Assembly (NCBI RefSeq): GCF_016906305.1
Contig: NZ_JADDOL010000003.1
Coordinates: 186,001 to 250,000 of the forward strand
Direction: 5' to 3'
Length of the DNA: 64,000 nucleotides
From: Alloalcanivorax marinus
GTDB lineage: Bacteria > Pseudomonadota > Gammaproteobacteria > Pseudomonadales > Alcanivoracaceae
The notes under the pieces are model-generated. The model did not search any database. It was not told the DNA's origin and worked only from the letters and a program-made list of their open reading frames with translations. Positions 26,095 through 34,685 of the stretch are shown one piece after another (within the stretch, counting starts at the first letter, position 1; each line of letters opens with the position of its first letter). Made by a program: the position numbers and the translations under genes.

Positions 26095-27414
26095 GTGGCG
26101 GGCGAGGACGGCGACGCGCATCCGCTGCCGCGCCTGGCGGCGCGGTTGTTCAACCTGCGGCTGGAGGAAGCGCCGGCGGTGCTGGCCGGGCTGGCGCTGT
26201 TCTTTCTGCTGTTCACCGGCTATTTCATGCTGCGCCCGGTGCGCGAGACCATGGGCGTGGCCGGCGGCGTGGACAATCTGCAGTGGCTGTTCACCGGCAC
26301 CTTTCTGGCCACCCTGGCGGTGCTGCCCCTGTTCGGCTGGCTGGCCTCCCGGGTGGCGCGGCGGCGCATCCTGCCCGCCGCCTACGGGTTCTTCGTGGTC
26401 AATCTGCTGCTGTTCGCGGCCCTGTTCGCCGGCTCCACCGACAACGTCTGGGTGGCGCGCACCTTCTACATCTGGCTGTCGGTGTTCAACCTGGTGGTGG
26501 TGTCCCTGGCCTGGAGCGTGCTGGCGGACGTGTTCAGCATCGCCCAGGGCAAGCGGCTGTTCGGCATGATGGCCGGCGGCGCCAGCCTGGGCGGCCTGGT
26601 GGGGCCGGGGCTGGGTACCCTGCTGGTGGCGCCGGCGGGCCACGCCGGCCTGGTGCTGCTGGCCGCTCTGCTGCTGGCCGGCAGCGCGTTCGCCGGCCTG
26701 TGGCTGTACCGCTGGCGCGACCGGCATCCGCTGAACGACGAGGCGGAACCGGCCCGGGCGGAACGGGGCCGCGCGCTGGGCGGCAACCCCTTCGATGGCG
26801 CCCTGGAAGTGCTGCGCACGCCGTTTCTGATGGGCATCGCCCTGTTCGTGGTGCTGCTCGCCAGCGTCAGTACCTTTCTTTATTTCGAGCAGGCGCGGCT
26901 GGTGGCGGAGACCTTTCCGGACCCCACCCGCCAGACCCAGGTGTTCGGCCTGATCGATACGGTGGTGCAGTTTCTCGCCATTCTGACGCAGCTGTTTCTG
27001 ACCGGTCGCATCGCCCAGCGGCTGGGCATCGGCGTGTTGCTGACCGCGGTGCCGCTGCTGATCGCCGCCGGTTTCGTGTGGCTGGCGCTGTCGCCGGTGT
27101 TTTCCGTGTTCGTGGTCATCATGGTGGCGCGCCGCGCCGGCGAATACGCGCTGGTGCGACCCGGCCGCGAGATGCTTTATACCTCGGTGCCGCCGGAGCA
27201 GAAGTACAAGGCCAAGAACTTTATCGACACCGTGGTGTATCGCGGCGGCGACGCCCTCAGCGGCTGGCTGAAGCGCGGCCTCGACCTGCTCGGCGAGCTG
27301 CCCGGCCTGGCCATGCTGATCGGTGCCGGCATCGCCCTGGCCTGGGCCGGCACCGGCTTGCTGCTGGGGCGGGCGGAGCGCCGCCGCGAAGGTCTTGAAG
27401 AGCGCGCCGGCTGA
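26095..27414 (+). CDS. MFS-like membrane protein, NTP/NDP-exchange-transporter type
   Basis: A 439-residue polytopic protein with 10-12 hydrophobic segments and GTG start immediately after the AKR stop. 'FLLFTGYFMLRPVRETMGVAGG' near residues 37-58 and 'RPGREMLYTSVPPEQKYKAKNF' (about 350-371) are hallmarks of the bacterial proteins annotated as NTP/NDP exchange (TLC, ATP/ADP-translocase-like) carriers in free-living proteobacteria. Nucleotide exchange itself has been shown mainly for intracellular bacteria, so the function here is uncertain. The conserved 'KNFIDTVVYRGGDALSGW' in the C-terminal part is typical. Possible role: supplying or recycling something for the periplasmic AKR. Confidence 0.75.
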   Translation: MAGEDGDAHPLPRLAARLFNLRLEEAPAVLAGLALFFLLFTGYFMLRPVRETMGVAGGVDNLQWLFTGTFLATLAVLPLFGWLASRVARRRILPAAYGFFVVNLLLFAALFAGSTDNVWVARTFYIWLSVFNLVVVSLAWSVLADVFSIAQGKRLFGMMAGGASLGGLVGPGLGTLLVAPAGHAGLVLLAALLLAGSAFAGLWLYRWRDRHPLNDEAEPARAERGRALGGNPFDGALEVLRTPFLMGIALFVVLLASVSTFLYFEQARLVAETFPDPTRQTQVFGLIDTVVQFLAILTQLFLTGRIAQRLGIGVLLTAVPLLIAAGFVWLALSPVFSVFVVIMVARRAGEYALVRPGREMLYTSVPPEQKYKAKNFIDTVVYRGGDALSGWLKRGLDLLGELPGLAMLIGAGIALAWAGTGLLLGRAERRREGLEERAG

Positions 27415-27426
27415 ATCGGGCCCGGT

Positions 27427-28179
27427 TTACAGAAACACGCCGCCGGCCACCTCGATGCGCTGGCCGTTGACCCAGCCGTTGCCCGGTGACAACAGCGCGG
27501 CGATGGCGCCGCCGATGTCGTCCGGCAGGCCGACGCGGCCGAGGGCGGTGGCACCGGCCACCTGGGCGTTGGCTTCCTGGTTGTCACGGATCACGCCGCC
27601 GCCGAAATCGGTTTCGATGGCGCCCGGGGCCAGGGTATTGACGACAATGCCGCGCTCTCCCAACTCCTTGGCCAGATAACGGGTCAGCACCTCGACGCCG
27701 CCCTTCATGGTGGCGTAGGCGGCGAAGCCCGGCATGCAGAAGCGTGCCAGCCCGCTGGAGATATTGACGATGCGCCCGCCGTCGGCGATCAGCGGCAGCA
27801 ACCGCTGGGTCAGGAAGAACGGCCCCTTCAGATGAATCCGCATCAGGGTGTCGAACTGCGCTTCGCTGGTGTCCGCGAACGACGTATTGATGCCGATGCC
27901 GGCGTTGTTGATCAGGTGATCGAACCGGTCGGTGTGCCAGGTCTCGTCCAGAGCGGCGCGCACCTGCTCCACAAAGGCGGGGAAGGAGGCGCTGTCGCCC
28001 ACGTCCAGCGGCAGCGCCACGGCGCGGCGTCCCTTCGCCTGGATCGCCTCCACCACCCGGGCGGCGGCCTCCCGGTTGCTTTGGTAGGTCAGAATCAGGT
28101 CGCTGCCCTGGTCGGCCAGATGCAGGGCCGCGCTGCGGCCCAGGCCACGGCTGGCGCCGGTGATCAATGCGATGGTCAT
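27427..28179 (-). CDS. Short-chain dehydrogenase/reductase (SDR)
   Basis: A 250-residue classical SDR. Cofactor motif 'TGASRGLGRSAALHLA' (residues 7-22), 'NNAGIG' (about 91-96), and catalytic Ser and Tyr-x-x-x-Lys in 'NISSGLARFCMPGFAAYATMK' region (Tyr near 158, Lys near 162). The Arg after the first Gly motif suggests NADPH preference. It is transcribed divergently from a LysR gene with a palindromic site between them, the usual sign that the LysR protein controls it. Substrate unknown. Confidence 0.9.
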   Translation of the reverse strand: MTIALITGASRGLGRSAALHLADQGSDLILTYQSNREAAARVVEAIQAKGRRAVALPLDVGDSASFPAFVEQVRAALDETWHTDRFDHLINNAGIGINTSFADTSEAQFDTLMRIHLKGPFFLTQRLLPLIADGGRIVNISSGLARFCMPGFAAYATMKGGVEVLTRYLAKELGERGIVVNTLAPGAIETDFGGGVIRDNQEANAQVAGATALGRVGLPDDIGGAIAALLSPGNGWVNGQRIEVAGGVFL

Positions 28180-28217
28180 GGGTTATCTCCTGTGGGCGTT
28201 AAGAGGATGGCCTCCAC

Positions 28218-28244
28218 TTTATTGGTTGAGATTGTCCCAATAAA
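28218..28244. promoter_or_regulatory. Candidate LysR-type operator (8-bp inverted repeat)
   Basis: TTTATTGG and CCAATAAA form a perfect inverted repeat with an 11-base spacer, containing T-N11-A. It lies between the divergent SDR and LysR genes, 39 bases upstream of the SDR start and 56 upstream of the LysR start. Confidence 0.6.
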
Positions 28245-28299
28245 TCGCTTAAATCCGGAATCTCTGTTCATAAATGGCGAACAATCAGCGAGGCCGGCC

Positions 28300-29205
28300 A
28301 TGGACCGTTTTCAGGATCTGCGCGTGTTCACCCGGGTGGCGGAGCTGGCCAGCTTTACCGCCGCCGCCGATCAGCTGGGCTTGCCCAAGGCCAGTGTGTC
28401 CACCGCCGTGAAGCGGCTGGAGGAGAGCCTGGGCGTGCTGCTTCTGCAGCGCACCACCCGGCGGGTGCGTCCGACCCCGGAAGGGCGGGCCTTTTACGAG
28501 CGCGGCAAGGACCTGCTGGCGGACCTGGATGAAATGACCTCCATGTTCCAGGTGGGCGGCGAAACCCTCACCGGCCGGCTGCGGGTGGACATGCCCAGCA
28601 GCACCGCCCGCAAGTTCGTGATTCCGCGCTTGCCGGAATTCCTGGCCGCCCACCCCTTGCTGGAAGTGGAACTGAGCGCCACCGACCGGCGCGTGGACCC
28701 GGTGCGCGAAGGCTTTGATTGCGTGATGCGGGTGGGCGAAACCGGCGATGTGAGCCTGTTCGCCCGTGGTCTGGGCGCCTTCGCCATCATCAACGCGGCC
28801 AGCCCGGACTACCTGGCCCGCCATGGCACCCCGCGTACCCTGGCGGATCTGGCCGGCCACCGGTTGATCCATTATGTGCCTGTCCTGGGCGGCCGCTCCC
28901 CCGGCTTCGAGTATCCCCACGGCGATGGCTTCGCGGCGCTGCCCATGGGCGGCGCGCTCACCGTCAACAGCGCGGAAAGCTACGACGCCGCCTGCCTGGC
29001 CGGGCTGGGCATCGTGCAGGCGCCGGAGGCCGGCCTGCGGGCGCACCTGGAGGCGGGGCGCCTGGTGGAGGTTCTGCCGGACCTGCGGCCGGAACCGATG
29101 CCGGTGACCCTGCTGTACCCGCAACGGCGCCACCTGCCGCGCCGCACGGCGGTGTTCATGGACTGGATCCAGGGCATCATGACGCCCTACCTGGAGCCCC
29201 GTTGA
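28300..29205 (+). CDS. LysR-family transcriptional regulator
   Basis: A 301-residue LysR protein. The N-terminal helix-turn-helix is 'ASFTAAADQLGLPKASVSTA' (residues 16-35), followed by 'LEESLGVLLLQRTTRRVRPT'. The effector domain runs from about residue 90. The ATG at 28300 gives the standard LysR N-terminus 'MDRFQDLRVFTRVAEL'; a much longer open frame through the SDR gene is not credible. It likely regulates the divergent SDR gene through the palindrome at 28218-28244 and represses itself. The inducer is unknown. Confidence 0.93.
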   Translation: MDRFQDLRVFTRVAELASFTAAADQLGLPKASVSTAVKRLEESLGVLLLQRTTRRVRPTPEGRAFYERGKDLLADLDEMTSMFQVGGETLTGRLRVDMPSSTARKFVIPRLPEFLAAHPLLEVELSATDRRVDPVREGFDCVMRVGETGDVSLFARGLGAFAIINAASPDYLARHGTPRTLADLAGHRLIHYVPVLGGRSPGFEYPHGDGFAALPMGGALTVNSAESYDAACLAGLGIVQAPEAGLRAHLEAGRLVEVLPDLRPEPMPVTLLYPQRRHLPRRTAVFMDWIQGIMTPYLEPR

Positions 29206-29283
29206 GCCCGGCGCCGCACAAATGTTCCAGACCGGCCCGGCCCCCGGGTGTAGACTTCCGGATTCCGAGCCGGAGACTCGTCC

Positions 29284-30129
29284 ATGTCCGTGTCATCCAA
29301 CAGTGAAAACTGGGTCCGTTTCGCCCGCGACCGGGACACCGGCATCGAAACCATTCGTGCCCATTTCGAGGGCCACGCCTACGACCCCCATTGGCACGAC
29401 ACCTACGCGGTGGGCGTCACCGAGCAGGGAGTACAGCGTTTTCATGTGGGCCGGGTGCGCCACGAAAGCGTGCCCGGGCGGGCCATGCTGCTGGAGCCGG
29501 GGCAGGTCCACGACGGCCTGGGGCCGGCGCCCGGCGGCTTCACCTATCGGTTGCTGTACCTGGACCCGCACTGGCTGCGCGCCGAGCTGGCGCGGCTGTT
29601 TGAACAGGTGCCCGCCCATTTCGAGCTGAGTTTCGCCGCCACCCTGTGCGACGACCGCCGTGTCACCCGCGCCATCGGCGAGGCATTCGAAGCATTGCAG
29701 GACGGCGAGATGCGCATGCTGCGCCAGACCGCCGTGGACCGGCTGCTGGCGCGGCTCACCGACCACGCCCGCTGGCGCACGGCGCCGGAGCGGTTGCCGA
29801 TGGCGGCGCCCGCCGCCCATCGCGCCCGCGAGTATCTGCACGCGCACCTGGCCGAGGACATCGGCCTGGACCATCTGGCCGCCGCCGCCGGCGTCGACCG
29901 GTTCCGCTTGTCGCGCGCGTTCAAGGCCGCCTTCGGGGTGCCGCCCCACGCCTATCTGGTGCAGCTGCGGCTGGTGCGCGCCCGCCGTCTGCTGGCCGCC
30001 GGCGGCAGCCCCGCCGAGGTGGCCGCGGCGGTGGGTTTCGCCGACCAGAGCCATCTGGGGCGCTGGTTCCGGCGCGCCTACGCCATGACCCCGGCCTATT
30101 ACCGACGCCGCACAAAGCTTCCAGACTGA
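29284..30129 (+). CDS. AraC-family transcriptional regulator
   Basis: A 281-residue regulator with an N-terminal cupin-like sensing domain ('DPHWHDTYAVGVTEQG' near residues 34-49, and 'LLEPGQVHDG') and a C-terminal pair of helix-turn-helices ('AAAAGVDRFRLSRAFKAAFG' and 'AAAVGFADQSHLGRWFRRAY'). The next gene, 49 bases downstream, encodes a LysE exporter; AraC proteins of this type are frequently paired with LysE genes and sense the exported amino acid. Its ligand is not readable. Confidence 0.92.
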   Translation: MSVSSNSENWVRFARDRDTGIETIRAHFEGHAYDPHWHDTYAVGVTEQGVQRFHVGRVRHESVPGRAMLLEPGQVHDGLGPAPGGFTYRLLYLDPHWLRAELARLFEQVPAHFELSFAATLCDDRRVTRAIGEAFEALQDGEMRMLRQTAVDRLLARLTDHARWRTAPERLPMAAPAAHRAREYLHAHLAEDIGLDHLAAAAGVDRFRLSRAFKAAFGVPPHAYLVQLRLVRARRLLAAGGSPAEVAAAVGFADQSHLGRWFRRAYAMTPAYYRRRTKLPD

Positions 30130-30178
30130 CGCGCGGGTTGGCGTCAGACTGACGATTCCTTTCGCCACTCCGACCGTC

Positions 30179-30769
30179 ATGGAATCGCTGCTGCCCTTCG
30201 TCGTCTTCGCCCTCGTCGCCTCGATCACCCCCGGCCCCACCAATGTGCTGGTGCTGGCCTGTGCCTCCCGCCACGGGCTGGCGGCGGCGCTGCCCATGGT
30301 GGTCGGCGCCGCCGGCGGCGCCGCCTCGGTATTGCTGCTGGTGGGCACCGGGCTGGCCCGGCCCCTGGCGGCGCATCCGACGGTTCGCCTGCTGATGGCG
30401 GCGGTGGGGCTGGCCTGGCTGACGGTGCTGGCGGTGCAGCTGTGGCGGGCGGCGCCGGCGGTGCGTCGGGACCACGGCGGGGATCGGCGCGGACGTCTGG
30501 GAGTGATCGCCACCGCCGGCCTGCAATGGGTGAATCCCAAGGCCTGGATGATGGCGCTGGCCGCCACCGGCGTGTTCGCCGGCAAGGGATGGTCGATCAC
30601 GGTGCTGGCGGGGGTGTTTCTGCTGGTGGCGCTGCCCGGGGTACTGGCCTGGGCGGGGTTGGGGGCGGGCGCGGCGCGCTGGATCGAGAATCCGCGCTGG
30701 ATGCGGCGCTTCAATCGGGGGATGGCGTTGCTGTTGCTGCTGTCCGCCTGGGCGGCGGCGTTCTGGTAG
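30179..30769 (+). CDS. LysE/RhtB-family amino-acid exporter
   Basis: A 196-residue inner-membrane protein with five or six hydrophobic segments. The N-terminal 'FALVASITPGPTNVLVLACA' carries the family's hallmark S/T-P-G-P motif near residues 16-20, and 'LQWVNPKAWMMALAATG' (about 118-134) is the second conserved block. Members export amino acids or related metabolites by proton exchange. It follows the AraC gene in the same direction, so that protein probably controls it. A short hairpin separates it from the convergent porin gene. Confidence 0.9.
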   Translation: MESLLPFVVFALVASITPGPTNVLVLACASRHGLAAALPMVVGAAGGAASVLLLVGTGLARPLAAHPTVRLLMAAVGLAWLTVLAVQLWRAAPAVRRDHGGDRRGRLGVIATAGLQWVNPKAWMMALAATGVFAGKGWSITVLAGVFLLVALPGVLAWAGLGAGAARWIENPRWMRRFNRGMALLLLLSAWAAAFW

Positions 30770-30772
30770 GGA

Positions 30773-30800
30773 GCGGGCCTCGCCGGTTGGCCAGGCCCGC
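30773..30800. terminator. Hairpin between convergent LysE and porin-2 genes
   Basis: GCGGGCCT and AGGCCCGC form an 8-bp stem with a 12-base loop, in the 45 bases between the two stop codons. No T-run follows, so it may act in both directions with Rho help. Confidence 0.35.
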
Positions 30801-30814
30801 GTCGGGGAGGCGGC

Positions 30815-31870
30815 TCAGAACTTGAAGCGCGCGCCCACGCCGTAGGTGGAACCGGTGCCCACGTCGTCGATGTCGTCGTGCAGGTACATGGCGTACAGGT
30901 CGAGCTGGCTGCTCACCACGTAGTCGTAGCCCGCCGACCAGGTGTTGCGCTCATAGTCCACGGCGCCACTGAAGTCGGAGTTGGCGTAGGACGCCAGCGC
31001 GTTGCCCGGGCCCACGGGAACCGCCACGCCGGCCTGCCAGGTGTCGGTGTCCACGTCACCGGCGGTGGTGTCGGTCTCCAGGGTCATGTACTGACCGTAC
31101 AGCGTGGCCACGCCAAAGTTGTAGGACAGGCCGGCCATGGCCGCGTCCTGGTCGGTGGCGCCCGGAATATTGCCGCGCTCGCCGGCGCCGCCGCCGTTGT
31201 TCAGGGTGCCCTCGCGCACGCGCGTGGCCGCCACGGTGGCCACCAGGCCGCCCTGGCGATAGATCAGGTTACCGCCGACCTTGTTTTCGCCGCTTTCGCC
31301 TTCTTCCTCGCCAAAGGCGTACACCAGATTGGCCTTGAGGCCGCCGAAGCTCGGGGTGGTGTAGTTAAGGCTGTCGTTCCAGGTGGTGTCGCCCATCACC
31401 GCGCCGCCGTTGCCACCGTTATAGGTGTGCAGAATCATCGGCGAGAAGGCGAAGGAATCCTTCACCGAGTTGGTGATCACCATGGGAATGAAGAACGGCG
31501 ACTTGGTGCGGCCGGCTTTCAGCTCGCCCCAGGTCTGGCTGGACGCGCCGATGTAGGCGTTGCGGCCGAAGAACTCGTCGCCGTTGTAGCGACCGTCCTC
31601 GCCGGTGTCCGGACGCAGAAACATCTCGGCCACGCCGAAGACGGTCACGTCGTCGTTCACCTTGTAATCGACGCGGGCACCCAGGAAGGAGGTGGACATG
31701 CCACCGCCGGCCAGTTGCGCGGTGTTGTCCTGGTCCGCCGGCTTTTCGATGCTGCCGGCCCACAGGTCCAGCAGGCCGTAGAACTTGGCCTGGGGCTGGG
31801 CGGCGCCGGCGGCGCCGGACAGCATCAGGCCACCGGCCAGAATGGCGAGGGTATTGTTGTTCAGTTTCAT
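30815..31870 (-). CDS. Outer-membrane porin, general Gram-negative type (paralogue 2)
   Basis: A 351-residue porin with a Sec signal (residues 1-24, ending 'AAGAA-QP') and C-terminal 'GARFKF'. The start at 31870 has AGGGAA nine bases upstream; eight extra residues in the longer frame would precede a normal signal peptide and are unlikely. It is a clear paralogue of the porin at 2208 ('FLRPDTGEDGRYNGDEFFGR', 'MSTSFLGARV', 'FSPMILH'). Loop regions differ. It lies beside the second catabolic island, and a near-match to that island's candidate operator lies 217 bases upstream, so it may admit the island's carboxylic-acid substrate. Confidence 0.87.
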   Translation of the reverse strand: MKLNNNTLAILAGGLMLSGAAGAAQPQAKFYGLLDLWAGSIEKPADQDNTAQLAGGGMSTSFLGARVDYKVNDDVTVFGVAEMFLRPDTGEDGRYNGDEFFGRNAYIGASSQTWGELKAGRTKSPFFIPMVITNSVKDSFAFSPMILHTYNGGNGGAVMGDTTWNDSLNYTTPSFGGLKANLVYAFGEEEGESGENKVGGNLIYRQGGLVATVAATRVREGTLNNGGGAGERGNIPGATDQDAAMAGLSYNFGVATLYGQYMTLETDTTAGDVDTDTWQAGVAVPVGPGNALASYANSDFSGAVDYERNTWSAGYDYVVSSQLDLYAMYLHDDIDDVGTGSTYGVGARFKF

Positions 31871-32184
31871 GGCTGATTCCCTTTTTTCAAGCACAAACCG
31901 CCCCGCGACGCCGTGGAGAGCGTCTTTTTCAGATCGTTGCTGGAAACGGATTCGGGCGGATTCGTTATCGGATTATTGTGTGGATGACTCCTGATTATTT
32001 TCATCAGAGGCACGCCAAAAGCGCGCTCCCTTGCAGGTTACTTTGTCGTCATGGGCCATCACGGGCAATCGAAAAAAAATGAAAAAGTCCACGATATAGA
32101 CGATAAGAGTTCATGAAATTGAACGACGAAAAAAGCCTGAAAAATGAGGTATATGGAAAGATCGGAGTGAATTTTCGCGGGCAC
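31871..32184. promoter_or_regulatory. AT-rich upstream region of porin 2
   Basis: About 370 bases lie between porin 2 and the amidohydrolase gene, of which this part precedes the terminator at 32185. No convincing gene is present. GTCCA-CGATA-TAGAC at 32087-32101 matches the GTCCA-N5-TGGAC motif of 34686 and 34792 with one mismatch. The porin promoter should lie here, but no clear -35/-10 pair was fixed by eye. Confidence 0.4.
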
Positions 32185-32215
32185 AAAAAAAGGCCCGGTT
32201 AAAAATGCCGGGCCG
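32185..32215 (-). terminator. Intrinsic terminator of the amidohydrolase/Rid/tctC transcript
   Basis: Reading leftward, GGCCCGGC pairs with the later ACCGGGCC (seven strong pairs) around a short AT loop and is followed by seven Ts. It sits 28 bases after the amidohydrolase stop and is a canonical Rho-independent terminator. Confidence 0.8.
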
Positions 32216-32242
32216 AGGTTTGGGAGAGATTGAAACAGCGCG

Positions 32243-33118
32243 TCAGTCGTCGTAGCCGAACAGTTTCGCCGGGTTGTCGACAAGAATTTTCTGCCGCTCG
32301 CCGGCGTCCGGCGCGTAGCGGTAAAGCAGCTCCAGCAGTTCGGCGTCGTTGGGCGGCGGCGATTTGGACAGCGGGTGCGGCCAGTCACTGGCCCACACCA
32401 CCCGATCCGGCGCCGCGTCGATGTAGGCACGGGCAATCGGCAGCACATCGTTCCAGGGATGGCCCTGGGTGGAGATCTTCTCGCCCAGGGACAGCATCAC
32501 CCAGAAGTTGCCCTTCTTGAGCAGTTCGATGGTTTTCCGCACGTTTGGATCGTCCACGCCCAGGTTGGCGTCGGCGCGGCCCAGGTGGTCGATCAGCACC
32601 GGGATGTCCAGGTTTTCGTACAGCTCCACGCTGCCCATGATGCCGTCTTTCTCGGGCTGGATTTTCACGTACCAGCCGAGTTCCTTGAGCCGGTCGGCGG
32701 CGCGCTGGAATTCCCGGGGCGACAGGCCCACGCCCAGTTCCTTGCGGAAGGTGAAGCGGGCGCCGCGTACACCGGCGTCGTGCAGTTCCTCGATGTAGCC
32801 GTCGTCGCGTTCCTTGAGCGCGATGGCGTTGGCGCAGCCCCGATAGTCCGGGCCGGCTTTTTTCAGAGCGTCCACCACCACGCTGTGGTCGGCGCCGTAG
32901 GTGGTGGCCTGAACGATCACGCCGCGCTCGATACCCAGCGCGCGGTGCATTTTCAGCGCCGCGTCGATGGTGGCGGACGGCATCTTGAACGGCGCTTCCG
33001 GACGGGGCGGATACACCGCCGGGTCGCCGAACACATGAAACTGAGCGTCGCAGGTACGGGCCGGCGGCGCTTCCACCGGTGCCCGCGGGTCCGGGTTGAA
33101 AGGGTAATACTCAGGCAT
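32243..33118 (-). CDS. Amidohydrolase-2 (COG3618/LigI-like) putative lactonase
   Basis: A 291-residue TIM-barrel protein of the group containing 2-pyrone-4,6-dicarboxylate lactonase (LigI) and related lactonases. 'RTCDAQFHVFGDP' near residue 22-34 is the strand-1 motif (Gln in place of the first His of H-x-H), and 'RVVWASDWPHP' near 239-249 carries the conserved Asp. 'RALGIERGVIVQATTYGADH' is typical of the group. The start at 33118 has CAGGAG at ideal distance. Being last of the tctC-Rid-hydrolase transcript, it probably opens a cyclic intermediate (lactone or lactam) ahead of the Rid and HpaG/H/I steps. The substrate is unknown. Confidence 0.82.
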   Translation of the reverse strand: MPEYYPFNPDPRAPVEAPPARTCDAQFHVFGDPAVYPPRPEAPFKMPSATIDAALKMHRALGIERGVIVQATTYGADHSVVVDALKKAGPDYRGCANAIALKERDDGYIEELHDAGVRGARFTFRKELGVGLSPREFQRAADRLKELGWYVKIQPEKDGIMGSVELYENLDIPVLIDHLGRADANLGVDDPNVRKTIELLKKGNFWVMLSLGEKISTQGHPWNDVLPIARAYIDAAPDRVVWASDWPHPLSKSPPPNDAELLELLYRYAPDAGERQKILVDNPAKLFGYDD

Positions 33119-33175
33119 GGTGGCTCCTGCCATGGAACTTCAGAGGGCCGCGCGGGCGGCCCGTATAAGGATCAC

Positions 33176-33571
33176 TCAGTCCCGGGCGCCGGCGATCACC
33201 GCCAGCACGTCACACTGAATCAGGAATTTGGATTCCACCGGGTTCTGAATGGCGTGCCGGGCCGGACGGGACTCCGGATCCGGAAACATGCTCAGCCATT
33301 GCTCGTTGAGAACGTCGCGCTGGGAGCGGTCCTGCATCCACACCGTCATCTTCAGAATGTCGTCGGTGCCGCCGCCGGCGGCCTCGACGATATTGCGCAC
33401 GTGCTGAAACATGAATGCGCACTGCGCTTTCAGGTCGGCCCCCAGTTCCCCGGTGGCCGGGTCGGTGCCGTTGATCACGCCGGTGGCCATCAGGTCCCCG
33501 ATCCGGCTGGCCGCCGGGATCGGGTTCTGGTGGGAGAAGCCGGCGCTGTGAACGCTCTGGCGTCGTGACAT
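33176..33571 (-). CDS. Rid (YjgF/YER057c) family protein
   Basis: A 131-residue Rid-superfamily protein with AAGGA upstream of the ATG at 33571. Family features include 'RIGDLMATGVINGTDPATGE', 'AQCAFMFQHVRNIVEAAGGG' and 'ILKMTVWMQD', and the C-terminal 'ESKFLIQCDVLAVI'. The typical RidA Arg (near position 105) is in 'SRPARHAIQNP'. Rid proteins hydrolyse imines/enamines or related unstable intermediates. Its place between a TctC gene and a lactonase-like gene suggests deamination or ketonisation of a pathway intermediate. It may parallel amnD (17013) in the other island. Confidence 0.85.
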   Translation of the reverse strand: MSRRQSVHSAGFSHQNPIPAASRIGDLMATGVINGTDPATGELGADLKAQCAFMFQHVRNIVEAAGGGTDDILKMTVWMQDRSQRDVLNEQWLSMFPDPESRPARHAIQNPVESKFLIQCDVLAVIAGARD

Positions 33572-33597
33572 TGTCAGGGTCCTTGTGATGAAGCGGC

Positions 33598-34563
33598 TTA
33601 ACGGTGGATGTTGGCGCCGCGGATCAGGGTGCCCCAGCGGTCGTATTCCTTCTGCAGGAAGGACTGGAAGTCCGGCACGCTCATGGCGCGGGCTTCGGCG
33701 CCGGCGGTCTCGAACTTCTCCACCACCGCGGGATCCGCGAGGATCTTTTCCAGGGCCTGGTTCAGTTGGTTGACGATCTTGTCCGGGGTGCCGGCGGGGG
33801 CGAACAGGCCGGTGAAGGTCTCGGACACCGCGTCTTCGTAGCCCAGCTCTTTCAGGGTGGGGACGTCGGGCAGGGCGGCCAGGCGCTCCGGGGAGGTCAC
33901 CGCCAGGGCGGTCAGCTTGCCGCTGGTCACGTACTGCTTGGCCACGGTGAGCTGGTCGAAGTTGAAGTCCACGCGGCCGCCCAGCAGGTCGGTGGTGGCC
34001 GGGGCATTGCCCTTGTAGTGCACGGTCAGCCACTCGGTCTTCAGCAGGCGCTGCATCATTTCGCTGATCAGGTGGTTCTGGGTGCCGGCGCCGGGGGAGG
34101 CCATGGCCAGCTCACCGGGGTGTTCCTGGGCGTACTTGAACAGCTGCTCGGCGCTTTCCATGCCCAGCTCCGGGTTGGTCTGCAGCACCAGCGGCACGAA
34201 CGAGATCGAGCCGATCGGCGCGAAATCGTCTTTCCAGTAGTAGTTGTCCTTGCGGAACAGCATGGGGCTGAACAGCACCGGGCCGTTGGGGGCCACGAAC
34301 AGGGTGTAGCCGTCCGCGTCGGACTTGACCACATAGGAGGCGGCGATCATGCCGCCGGCGCCGGGGCGGTTCTCCACCACGAACGGCTGGCCGAATTCCT
34401 TTTCCAAACCGTCGGCCACGATGCGCGCGGCCAGGTCCACGTTGCCGCCGGGCGGGTAGGGCACCACCAGGTGAACGGGTTTGGTGGGCCAGTCCGCGGC
34501 CTGGGCACCCACGCCCAGGCAAAGCAGCATCAACAGGGTGGTCAAACGTTGGAATAAACGCAT
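33598..34563 (-). CDS. tctC: Tripartite tricarboxylate transporter substrate-binding protein (TctC/BugT type)
   Basis: A 321-residue periplasmic protein with a Sec signal ending 'GAQA-AD' (residue 22). The family motif is 'YPPGGNVDLAARIVADGLEKEFGQPF' in the first lobe, written here as start 'YPPGGNVDLAARI' (about residues 36-48) with 'VENRPGAGG' at about 61-69. These proteins bind di- and tricarboxylates and related organic acids. It is transcribed divergently from the flavin-reductase/IclR/hpa operon, which carries the matching membrane subunits TctB and TctA at 39478-41437. AAGGAG precedes the ATG. Confidence 0.92.
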   Translation of the reverse strand: MRLFQRLTTLLMLLCLGVGAQAADWPTKPVHLVVPYPPGGNVDLAARIVADGLEKEFGQPFVVENRPGAGGMIAASYVVKSDADGYTLFVAPNGPVLFSPMLFRKDNYYWKDDFAPIGSISFVPLVLQTNPELGMESAEQLFKYAQEHPGELAMASPGAGTQNHLISEMMQRLLKTEWLTVHYKGNAPATTDLLGGRVDFNFDQLTVAKQYVTSGKLTALAVTSPERLAALPDVPTLKELGYEDAVSETFTGLFAPAGTPDKIVNQLNQALEKILADPAVVEKFETAGAEARAMSVPDFQSFLQKEYDRWGTLIRGANIHR

Positions 34564-34685
34564 GGTTTTTATTCTCCTTCCTGTGCCTGGCGTCCGAAGA
34601 CGACGCCGGCTTCAAGTGGTTGTGCGGGTGAAGGGGTACTTTCCTGAATCCGGCGCCGGGGCGGCAACCGTTAAATCCCGGGAAG

